Assembly (NCBI GenBank): GCA_964017065.1
Contig: OZ024786.1
Location: 12,347,596-12,411,595 of the forward strand
Reading direction: 5' to 3'
Source of the DNA: Haliclona indistincta
Taxonomy: Eukaryota > Porifera > Demospongiae > Haplosclerida > Chalinidae
Length of the DNA stretch: 64,000 nucleotides
Each line of letters opens with the position of its first letter. The first letter of the stretch is position 1. Below the pieces are notes generated by a model. The model did no database searches, was not told where the DNA came from, and saw only the letters and a program-made list of their open reading frames with translations. This document shows, one piece after another, positions 54,950-64,000 of the stretch. A program made the position numbers and the translations under genes.

Positions 54950-55743
54950 AGCAGCAAAACGCAAGTCATCAAAATGTTTCCAAGTCTTTTGTTGGCATCA
55001 GGCACCTTACTACAGCACTGGGGACAACTGACTGGATGTGATACAACTAGCAAGATTGCTACGAAGCATGCAGCAATAAACCTATACACAATAATTTATA
55101 ATACTGATACAGAACTTTAACAACTCAGAGTTGACAGAGAGTATGATACAGATGGATAAAATTTTCTAGTAAGGTGTCTCAAGCCAACAAAGGACTTGGA
55201 AACACTTGATGACTTGCGTCTTGCTGCTTTTCCTCAAAATGAACTTTGAGAAAATTCCTTGCACGTCCGTCAGCCAAAGCAAGAAAGTATATGGGCATAT
55301 CAGTGGGGCATATTGTCAAAAACAACTATGGATACAAGCCCCACTTAAAGATGCCAGTTTAGAAATGAACGCTGATTCGTATGGTTTCACTTTTGTGAAA
55401 AACAAGACTGAAAATTTAATATTTCCTGGTATTGTTACCCCCAGCCTGAAGACCTTCCTGATCCTTGTACGTACATGTGGTAAATGTGCCCACAAGAATG
55501 GATATGTGTTGCTGCAGGGTAGCTGGAATCAAGTTTGACTGTTGCAAATGCTGAGGTGAATCCTGCAAAAACCCTATCATTAATTTTAAATTTATGAACA
55601 TCATTCTTGTAATACTAAATACTTCCTAAGTTTATATTTAAGTGACTCCTCAAGTAAATAACTTGTGTCTTTTGTTGGTACTACCCTGTACTTGTACTGT
55701 TTTCAAATCATCAGAATCTTAAAATATTAAACTCTTTAAAATA

Positions 55744-55840
55744 GAGATGCATTTCTGAAAAGATGTTATGCATTTCTGAAAAGATGTTATGCATTTCTGA
55801 AGATGTTTTGTTATGCATTTCTGAAAAGATGCAGCCATTT
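55744..55840 (+). repeat. Tandem repeat ATGCATTTCTGAAAAGATGT, about 4 copies
   Basis: The 22-bp unit ATGCATTTCTGAAAAGATGT + TT recurs; the third copy lacks AA and is followed by an extra TTTGT. Confidence 0.9.
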
Positions 55841-57261
55841 TTTTGCAGTGAATATTGGTTTTGGCACACATCCCAATACATTCCTTAGGGTCATGTTACC
55901 TTAGAACAGTTGCCAGAAAGTATGGTACTAAAATGTTAAGAAGATAATTTAGTGTTGGTGACACTGCCGATAAAAAGGGCATCTTATTCCTTGGGATCAA
56001 AATTACCCTAAAACAGTTGAGTTATCCTCTCCTAAATTAAATGCTTAGTCAGGGCCTCTACTAACAGGAGCTGTTTTCGTAAGAATTTATTTTTCAAATT
56101 GGTGATATTCGCAGCAAAGTGTAAGAAAAGCACAATACTATAACAATCTAGCTGGTACTTGGTTGTTTTGAACATTTGTTTGCAAGATAGCAAAACCTTC
56201 CCGTTCACATTGTACAGGATGGGCCTATCCCCAATTATGACTTAGTAAAACAGCACCACAACATTAGTAGTGATAGTAGCTTGTGTTGTTTATACTATTA
56301 TTGGTTCCTGTTGTTTGCTCATATCATAGTGAGTAGTGAGTCTGGTTCACATTGCACAATAGTTGTTGATGCAATAATGTTGCGGCGTGAATTAACCTGT
56401 GTAAAAATGTGTGAACATGAATGGTCTTTAATACACTGATGCAGTTATGCTGCTATGGTTCTCTGCTCACCAGAATGGGCTAACTGGCTACATGTAGCAG
56501 ACGGTATACTATACCATGGTACATATTATTATTAGCAACATCCTGTGTGACATCATGTGTATGTGATCGTGTGTCAGATTATGGACAATGCTACATGTGA
56601 ACTGCACTATATACGGTATGTCATTATTATTAGTTGAGCTGTGAGTCATGCTTGAAGACATGAACTATTTGTGATGATGCTGCATATAACGTATGTCATG
56701 ATCGTGTAATGCAACATTTTCATTTGACTACCAGTACCATCTAGATGTTCTTGTGGTGTTTCTATTATGGAACAAGTGCATTTATATTGATGTGGTTAGA
56801 CTAGTGATGTAGTAATGTAATGAAACAGCAGTATCCGATCTTTCAACTGAGCCGGCTATGATGAAATTTCTCTCTCTACCAGAGCATATTCTGGCATGCT
56901 TCACAGATTTTTACATATTAACTTCACATTTTGCATTTTAATTTAAATCCCGCCATCCCTTGGATTATTTAGTCATAGTTGTGTTGGACAGTTCTGAAAG
57001 GATTGCTGATAGTTAAAGTGGCTGAGCTTTGAGAGCGGACTGATAGAAGCAACTCAATGTCAGGGTGGCACTTGACCAAACCTACTTTTGTTATAATTAT
57101 TTTGACTTTCTACAGTTAATTGCCTCCTCCGGCCCTCATCACATTTGCTGTAACTACAGTGTGTCATACTGTTAGCTGTTTACTGCATTCCTCATGCTAA
57201 TGATCTATTGTACATTAGCATCTCATTCATTCTCACTCTTGTTGCTTCTCAGTCGCAGAAG
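55841..57261. other. Intergenic, 5' flank of the Ig receptor gene
   Basis: AT-rich with no supported exon; short (TTATTATTAG) words. Presumably carries the promoter of the downstream gene. Confidence 0.4.
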
Positions 57262-59718
57262 ATGAAAACGATACTGATCTTCTTATTTGGTACAGTATAA
57301 TAACTGCTTGCAGAGGCCAGTTTACGTTATGTATGCCTAGTGCATCAGGTATGTCAACTTTCGTTCAATTCTGTTTGAAGATAATCTTGAGTACAAGAAA
57401 CATCCAATGTCACTGTCCGCACACTATCAGACCTTTAAGTAGAATATAAACCATGGTGAACCAGACCATCCCCTACATGCCACACTAAACCAACTGCTTA
57501 TTCCTACAAGCTTGGTGTAGCCTTGTCAGTAGAAGTGACTGACTTACCATATCAACGTAAGGATGTACTAGAATTTTAAATGCTAGTTGTGAGCTCCTTC
57601 TATCTATGTGCCACAGCTAAGAATAGTAGTAATATCATAAGCTAGCTTACTACTGTAGTCATGTGAACTCCCAAAACTGATATGTTCTGAATGTGCTGTG
57701 AAATGGTACACATTATCAGATCACATGTCAGATGCATCGTACAAGTAGGAAGCGATTGAAATGTAGCATTCCATAGGGTAGATCCCTCTAGGCCTCTCAC
57801 AGATATATATTGTTATTCATAGCATAACTTTACACTCGATGAATTATTTGATACTTTCCTAGAACCATTCATTGTCATGCAGCAATACTATCCACTAGAA
57901 CAAAAAATTATTTTCTACATTATAGGCTAGTTCATATTCCACACTGGGATATACTTGGGTACAACCAGAGCTGAATACACACACTGGCAATGTTTGACAG
58001 CCACCAGTTGGTTTCAGTTACTGTATTGGTTACCTGGAATTATTACTAAAGTGAATTTGTTGTTTAAAACTAATATAGGATCTGCATTCTCGTGAGATCG
58101 TGTAGAGCCTTATATGGCAGTAGTAGCACAGAGATGTAAATATGAAATAAACAAATACACTCAAGTCATTCTAGGAACAATCGGCTCAGTTTACACTGAA
58201 CATCCTATAGATGCTTGGATATCGCTGTTGTGAGAGAGAAAGTGCCGTTGTTTCTAAATTCAGCTACCTTTCTTGCTCACATTTATTATAATATTAAAAT
58301 TTTATTATTACATGAAATTTTCTACGTTTATGGTATTGTATTTCATTTCCACAGATGTGACTTGTGACTATGCTTTACCAATGCAGCAATCAGTGATGCT
58401 GGACTGTGATAGTAGTAAAGTTTTAATACCATCTTCTTCAGAGTAGTACTTTACACGTCACTTTTCAGTGGATGTCGCGAATGAGATGAGGCTCGACCCT
58501 AGTGGCAAATATGATATTGAGCGGCATCAATTATTTATTAGGAATGCCACTATTAATGACACTGGAATATATCGATGCACAGTTAACAGTAGTAATAATA
58601 TTCGCTATCCTGGAAATGAGAAATACAACCTCACAGTCTTAGGTAAGCAATGTTTTAAAATAATTATTGTCTGTTACATTTTCGGTTGATTGTTTCTCTC
58701 GTCTAGAAGTACCTCAGTTTACTGATGCTGTACAAAGAATTAATGTGACAGAAGGAGACGATTTTGTTCTGCATTATGAGATCACCTACACTGATGGAAT
58801 TGGATCCGCCTTATTGGTCGACAATGTTGAAATACGCAATGATTCAATCGGAACAATAATAAACTGTAATACCACCGATGGTACCTGCAATACTCATAAC
58901 ATCGATAAGATGAGAATTTCACCGTCAATAGTAGATTCCAGTGATAGAATCAATACAAATGTCACAGTTAGCAATGCTGTCGCTCAAGATGGTGGTGAGT
59001 ACCTGGCAATTGCTAGCGCCACCTTCATGGATACGAGCGTGTCATTGTTATATACTAGTTCCTATACTGCTACCATCATAGTAGAAATTACAGGTATTGC
59101 ATGTATCAGTGCACACTACAATGTGATTAATATAACTGTTCATCAGATCCAACACCCACTCCAGTATCCACTATTGTGTCACTGAGTAAGTTAGTCTATC
59201 TCTTTGATTGATACTTACTACCTACCACCTCCAGTATCTGCTTCACCGTCAATGTCTACATTGCCGACCACTTCTATGCAATGTAAGAATACCTACTGTG
59301 GACTGCAGTGTGTCTAGCCAGAAAACACCCGCTTTGTCATGCATGACATGATGTACACATACCACAATGTAGATCGTATTACTTTTAATAGGCTATTTAT
59401 ATTTCACAAATTGGCAGCAAAAACAGTATTTTCATGCTTGAGTGACATAGCAGCAGCCTCTGAATTTTTTCATAATGTAAATTTATCATCCACAAAGCAA
59501 TACTGTCTACAGTAGTGATAATTCGTGAGTTATTCCATGTGATTATGTTTAAAAGCATGTAGGTAGTGGAAATTTTGAATATACTCAAATATTTATCTTC
59601 TATTAATGCAGTGTTTGTGATATATTTGATAGTCCCGGCAGTGATCATGGTGTTAATCTTGCTGACTATAATTGTAATTATTAGTGTTCTTAATAAAATA
59701 CGCACTGCGGCAAAATGA
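57262..59718 (+). CDS. Two-Ig-domain type I membrane receptor with an in-frame stop
   Basis: Exons 57262-57289 (signal peptide MKTILIFLF), 58355-58642 (Ig 1), 58707-59093 (Ig-like 2), 59147-59185 and 59235-59282 (Ser/Thr/Pro stalk), 59612-59718 (TM and tail). All junctions are phase 1 and the total is 299 codons. Ig 1 shows VMLDCDSS (B strand) and IRNATINDTGIYRCTV (the D-x-G-x-Y-x-C signature). At 58444-58446, 13 residues after the B-strand Cys where the invariant Trp belongs, the codon is TAG. Ig-like 2 has several N-glycosylation sites (NVT, NDS, NTT) and no canonical Cys pair. The TM segment is YLIVPAVIMVLILLTIIVII followed by a short basic tail (NKIRTAAK). Such receptors act in adhesion or recognition at the cell surface. 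Either this is a recent pseudogene or the stop is a sequence error or allele. Confidence 0.75.
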
Positions 59719-61639
59719 AACAGTGCTACGATGACAATACAACAGAAAAACTTCTAAATCAGAAAATTGCTACTTCAATGAAGTTCAACTATCAATAGAA
59801 CACATTAGTGTAACAGACTCTCTGACTATTGCCTTGTCATATCATGGACAGACTCTCTTACTCACTTTATTGTTATACAATACATTGTTCTGTTACCTCA
59901 TTGTCATGCTCTGCTTATATATTGTGTTGTCTATTTTCATAAGACTGATTGAGAGCCTGACGCAAACCTGCTCTGTCTGTCAATCTGCGTGTTACATTGG
60001 CGTAGTTGGCAGGACTCCAAAGATGTCTACACTATGTACGTGGGTGGTTGATTATTCTTGAACATTTGTAACCAGCCACGCCTTGTTTTTGGTGCGCGTT
60101 AATAAGAGCTAGCAAGGTGTGTGACACTCCTTTGAATTGTCCTTTCAATTAGTTTACAGATCCATATTGAAAATCCTAGTTCATGAGAATCAGATGCTCT
60201 GCAGGTACCTGCTGTGCATGCTGATAGTATTGAAGGGAGATGCATGCATGAGACATATCATGACAATGCATGCATGTTCTCGAATGATAGGTTTAGCACA
60301 ATTATGCTCATTTATGCTGACTGCTCATGCCCATGTTCTTAGAGTATGATATCATGCATCACTACACATCTAGCTCCAGTTTATATCCATCATGGTGCAC
60401 TGATGAAAACTAGAGAGATAGAGTTCATGACAAGATTCAACTATAATAATCATAGAGTTTTCAATTTTCTCACATGTGGTCAGTAGTATCAAGTACATTT
60501 ACATGTACAATGAAGTAAATGATATTTGATCTTGTAGTTTGTATGTATGAGTATATTGAACTTAGCTAACCTGCAATTCAAGAAAATGTAATACAAAAAT
60601 AATAGCAGTCACCTTTGAAAACGATTATAAACTGCACTGATTACTAGCTACTGAACTATGGCAGCAACTTACCTCTTCATGTTACTTTCTCTATGCTAAA
60701 CACACTCTCTGTAGAGCACATAGAGTGCATGAGTCTAGCAAATCTCATAACTGATACGGATCTAGATTGATAGCTTTCACTGTAGCCATGTTTACATGCT
60801 GGATTATCTTACCCTGATACACCTCTTCAGAAAACGAGTGCAGCTATAGTACTACCAGTATCAGTGCTTAGAATTAAACTGACATAGAGTACTGGCTGTA
60901 GACAGAATGACATACAAACGAAATACTGTAGCTGTGTACCTTATGGCTTCGACCAATGAGGCATTGAACCTAGCTAACCTGCATTTTATATTATACACAT
61001 TGCATAGCCAGAAATCTAATACAAAACTAAACTGCACTTATTACAGAGGTTTTATTACATCTTGCAAGACCGCAATTGGTAGTATAACCATGATTGACAA
61101 ACGTACAGAACATTGTGATGGCACAGTATTGCAATGCAATCACTATATAAAGTGTTTACCACTCTTCGAGCATCTGGTGTGAATCCCTACACAGAAGAGA
61201 GATGGTTATTAATTTTTATCATAGAAAGTATAGGACTACAATTGTGTTCTTTCAATGCCTGTTAATAAAATCAATTGTGCTATCAAAGTAACTATGAGAG
61301 CAACTATAAACTGATCGAACCTGTTGTCCATGAACTCTGTGTGCATGGTTGTAGCTATAGCCAAATGACTCTTTGGGGAGTTTCCGCAGCCAATCAAGAT
61401 CAATTGTGGTAGTGTCTATGTTTGGCCTGGTTTGCAATTGAGTCTATACATTAATTTATAAAGATCAAAGAACAGGCACAGCAAGGGCTCTAAGGACTAC
61501 CTATAAGAACAGGCAAAGCAAGGACTACCTAAGAACAGTCACAGCAAGGACTACCTAAGGACAAGATGACTTTGTGCTTCATTAGTTAGTCTGGTCCAGT
61601 AGTACACTGTGTTTCTATCATTGTCATTTAAATTAGATG
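59719..61639. other. Intergenic, with short tandem repeat at 61470-61565
   Basis: No exon supported. Near 61470-61565 the phrase AAGAACAG(G/T)CA(C/A)AGCAAGG, CTACCTA repeats three times with a unit of about 30 bp. A fragment GAGGTTTTATTACATCTTGC at 61046 belongs to the TACAGCGG family. Confidence 0.5.
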
Positions 61640-61730
61640 TACTTCCAGTAAGGTAGCGAGAGCCAGGTTGTGGGTGGATTTTGATAGACGCTCTTCAGCT
61701 TGTCCACATACACAGTGAGTGGAGAGTGAT
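61640..61730 (-). pseudogene. NLR NACHT-exon 5' fragment, twin of 26062-26149
   Basis: Same VYVDKLKSVYQNPPTTWL text and same truncation point. The following 60 bp match the 26-kb copy up to ACTATCTAAG, then continue to GCAGAATATACTCC without the 615-bp insertion. Confidence 0.8.
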
Positions 61731-62274
61731 CTGTAGAGTGAGAGTATAGTGCATGATGGAGTCATGCAGTATACTAGTGACTATCTAAGGCAGAATATAC
61801 TCCAGCAGCTAGTGAGTCATCTATATGCGAGCTGATAGACACCAATTGGTATCACCACCAGTGATATCCTTTACCGAAAAGAGCAGTCTGTTCCAAAAAT
61901 AATGCCTGGTCATTAGCTATAGACTATTGCATTTTGCATTTTACTACTTAATACTGGTCGGTCACTTTGATCAAACAATAGGTGGACTCTGTTTAGACAG
62001 CACAACCCATCATTACAGCAGTTTAAACATTATTTCAGTGTAATATTATGCCACATGAAGCCAGTGTTAGCATAGTGGCTCATCAAAAGTGACCATGTGA
62101 ACTCCCAGGTCAAGATAATTATTTTTACCCAATTTTGAAAGTACAGTGCTGCACCGTTTTGCATTCATGTTTAATGATACAGTGTCGTGCTCATGGTCTG
62201 GCAAATTGCCTATAGTGGCTACTTGTCAATGATAAACATTTGTAAATTACATATCACTCTCCGCCCCACTCCAG

Positions 62275-62393
62275 AGAGGATGGTCCTCATCGTTTACCAT
62301 TCATTAACTACCTGATTGAAGACCGGACTGAAGACGGCACATCATAATTTTTATTACGAATATCTGAAGCACATTAGCCGACAAATTAAGTAG
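62275..62393 (+). pseudogene. Copy of the last SEC24 exon, frameshifted
   Basis: [20 protein letters not shown] is intact, but ACATCATATTACG has become ACATCATAATTTTTATTACG, a 7-bp insertion that shifts the frame. It lies 170 bp from the NLR-D stop codon. Confidence 0.85.
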
Positions 62394-62562
62394 ATCAATC
62401 TATAGTGGATGTGGCTAGTTATCAAGTGTGGTAATTACAACTGGAGTATGTCAGCTGTAGAAATTTTTACTAACTTTATCATATTTACTGTCTCTAAAAA
62501 ATAATTGTACATTTTTGTTGTGGTAAAGAAAACGGTTTATACAAAATAATTTCTAATTATTG

Positions 62563-64000
62563 TTAAATGTAACTGTATATCCTCGTATGAATTTCAGGTA
62601 GTCCTTTCTGTCTTCTTGTTATGTTGACTGTTGCTGCTGTTGTCTTGAGTGCTTGACATGAGTGATCTAGTTGATCTGACTGTTCTTTGAAGTGTGAATA
62701 ACGTGTTCCATAATAAAGAGTGATATAAAGATCCTCAAGGTGACTATCTATTAGAGATTGTATGAGCTCCTTTCCTCCCACCTCCACACACTGTAGCCAC
62801 TCCTTTGCTCTCTCCTCAGTCACTGGTGCTTCACCTGAGGCTGGCATGTTCATTTCTATTATTAGATGTAGTTTTCTCAGTGTGCTCACACTGACACACT
62901 CTCCAATATTCTTTAGTGTGCTGTCTGGATGTGTGGATGACCAGTGTAGCATCAAGTACTCCATTGAGCTGTTTGCCGTAAGAGCTGCTGCTAGTGACAA
63001 TGCTCCCTCATCTGTTGCAGTATCTCGACCGATTGATATTTTCTTTAAAGTATTGCTAGTTCTAAGGGCAGTAGCAATATGAGCTATACCAGTGTCACTA
63101 ATGTTATTATGTCTGACATTTAGTTCTTGCAGTGTCTTATTGACAGTAAGTGCTCTAGCTAGTGACTCTGCACCATCATCTGATATGTTGCACTCAGTAA
63201 TATCAATTCTTGTCATAGTAGTGTTTGTTTGAAGTGCAGTGGAAATAAGAGCTATGCTTTTGTCACCGATATTGTTACCTCTGATATTCAGCTCTGTCAC
63301 TCCAAGTAAAGCACCTGCTGGACATGCCTCAGCATGCTTGGAGAGCTCTCCCATCATTAGACCTAATGAGTGGTCATTGATACCACATCTTGAAAGATAC
63401 ACTCTTAGTTTTCTACTGTTCCTACAAACCAATGCCAGGAAGTATCCAACAGACATACAGTCCAGTGGACTCAAAGTAACATCAGACAGATCTAGTATTC
63501 CATTGAGCCTTGGAAAAAAATTTGAATACAATGATCGGTCGTGAATTTGAGCTTCACAAAAGCCCCTAACAAAATTAAGAAGAGAACGCTGGGAAGACTC
63601 TTCATAAGTGAAATCACTACCTGTGATGATGTTACGAACACCTTGATTGGTGAGCTTAGTGAACCCAGCATAGAACTGTAGTACAGCAGTGAATCGAGGC
63701 TTACTAAGTAGAGTCTGAAACACTCTCACTTGCTCATCTCTTCCCAGTTTAGAGATACGATAGGCAGCAAGCATTTCTTGGATCGAGAGATGAACAAAGT
63801 TGTACGAGATTGTTTTGCTGCTGGTTCCTGCCCACTGGACCCTCTGCAGCACTCCCATGGCGGGGAGATCCTGTTGTGCAGGTGTGGCTACTGTTGGTAG
63901 AATCTGAGATAAGAAATTGAGAATCACATCCCAACTGCTTCTAGGCAAGATAGATGAAAGCTCATCTTGTGTGAAGATGATCTTGTTGTTCATCACACCC
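62563..64000 (-). CDS. NLR-D: NACHT C-terminal part and LRRs, cut by window end
   Basis: An open frame of 477 codons runs into the window edge. It starts within the NACHT region (MMNNKIIFTQDEL) and contains the winged-helix block FVHLSIQEMLAAY, LRRs (ELNIRGNNIGDKS, RIDITECNISDDG, ELNVRHNNISDTG) and the tail TRRQKGLPEI. It keeps the frame at the place where NLR-B is shifted. P-loop and Death-like exon, if present, lie beyond 64000. Confidence 0.9.
   Translation of the reverse strand, partial: GVMNNKIIFTQDELSSILPRSSWDVILNFLSQILPTVATPAQQDLPAMGVLQRVQWAGTSSKTISYNFVHLSIQEMLAAYRISKLGRDEQVRVFQTLLSKPRFTAVLQFYAGFTKLTNQGVRNIITGSDFTYEESSQRSLLNFVRGFCEAQIHDRSLYSNFFPRLNGILDLSDVTLSPLDCMSVGYFLALVCRNSRKLRVYLSRCGINDHSLGLMMGELSKHAEACPAGALLGVTELNIRGNNIGDKSIALISTALQTNTTMTRIDITECNISDDGAESLARALTVNKTLQELNVRHNNISDTGIAHIATALRTSNTLKKISIGRDTATDEGALSLAAALTANSSMEYLMLHWSSTHPDSTLKNIGECVSVSTLRKLHLIIEMNMPASGEAPVTEERAKEWLQCVEVGGKELIQSLIDSHLEDLYITLYYGTRYSHFKEQSDQLDHSCQALKTTAATVNITRRQKGLPEIHTRIYSYI

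Larger units (their letters stand above)
51955..55650. mobile_element. Nested transposon debris in direct and inverted copies
   Basis: Segment 52262-52730 recurs directly at 55163-55640 and inverted in 53560-54343 plus 54950-55010. Segment 51955-52105 recurs inverted at 55012-55163. A translated piece with PDPCTCGKCAHKNGY and GIKCCKYCKCKGGESCKNP gives a Cys-rich CXC-type tail seen in several transposon proteins, but no copy is open over a useful length. It contains the LINE relic, the piggyBac-like MITE and the palindrome listed separately. Confidence 0.7.

Overview
The window is animal nuclear DNA, most likely from a demosponge (the Amphimedon type is my best guess). The reasons are short GT-AG introns, AT-rich DNA packed with small inverted-repeat transposons, an NK-like homeobox gene, a SEC24 gene split into many small exons, and an expanded family of NLR-type receptors (Death-like, NACHT, LRR) of the kind known from sponges. 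Species assignment is inference; no rRNA or mitochondrial marker is present.

Layout. 0-11 kb: repeats and non-autonomous transposons, a small two-exon coiled-coil/RG-rich gene (4.0-4.4 kb), and the decayed remains of a transposon carrying a MULE-like transposase tail and an OTU protease fragment (9.7-10.7 kb). 11.7-13.2 kb: a four-exon gene for a tiny single-pass membrane protein. 14.2-15.4 kb: a homeobox gene whose homeodomain has been duplicated in tandem inside one exon. 16-21 kb: repeats. 21.5-25.4 kb: a long single-exon gene joining a 26-residue repeat tract, a transposase-like core, four Cys-His knuckles and an OTU protease domain.

26-52 kb and 61.6-64 kb: the NLR cluster. There are four NLR genes, all on the minus strand. 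NLR-A (27.6-31.8 kb) has an open NACHT-LRR exon but a 4-bp insertion at the end of its Death-like exon. NLR-B (33.7-36.8 kb) is frameshifted in its first LRR. NLR-C (45.3-49.2 kb) is intact at 930 residues. NLR-D (from 62.6 kb) runs off the window. Between NLR-B and NLR-C, on the plus strand, lies a 22-exon SEC24 gene, head-to-head with NLR-B and tail-to-tail with NLR-C. Decayed copies of the last SEC24 exon lie just 3' of NLR-A, NLR-B and NLR-D, so NLR genes and the SEC24 tail were duplicated together. Transposon insertions in single copies can be dated against the empty sites in their paralogues.

49.6-50.0 kb holds a broken cathepsin-D-like protease fragment, 52-55.6 kb nested transposon debris with a LINE reverse-transcriptase tail, and 57.3-59.7 kb a six-exon two-Ig-domain membrane receptor whose first Ig domain carries a stop codon where the invariant tryptophan is expected.

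Genes were assembled by hand from splice signals, reading phase and protein family resemblance; no searches were run.
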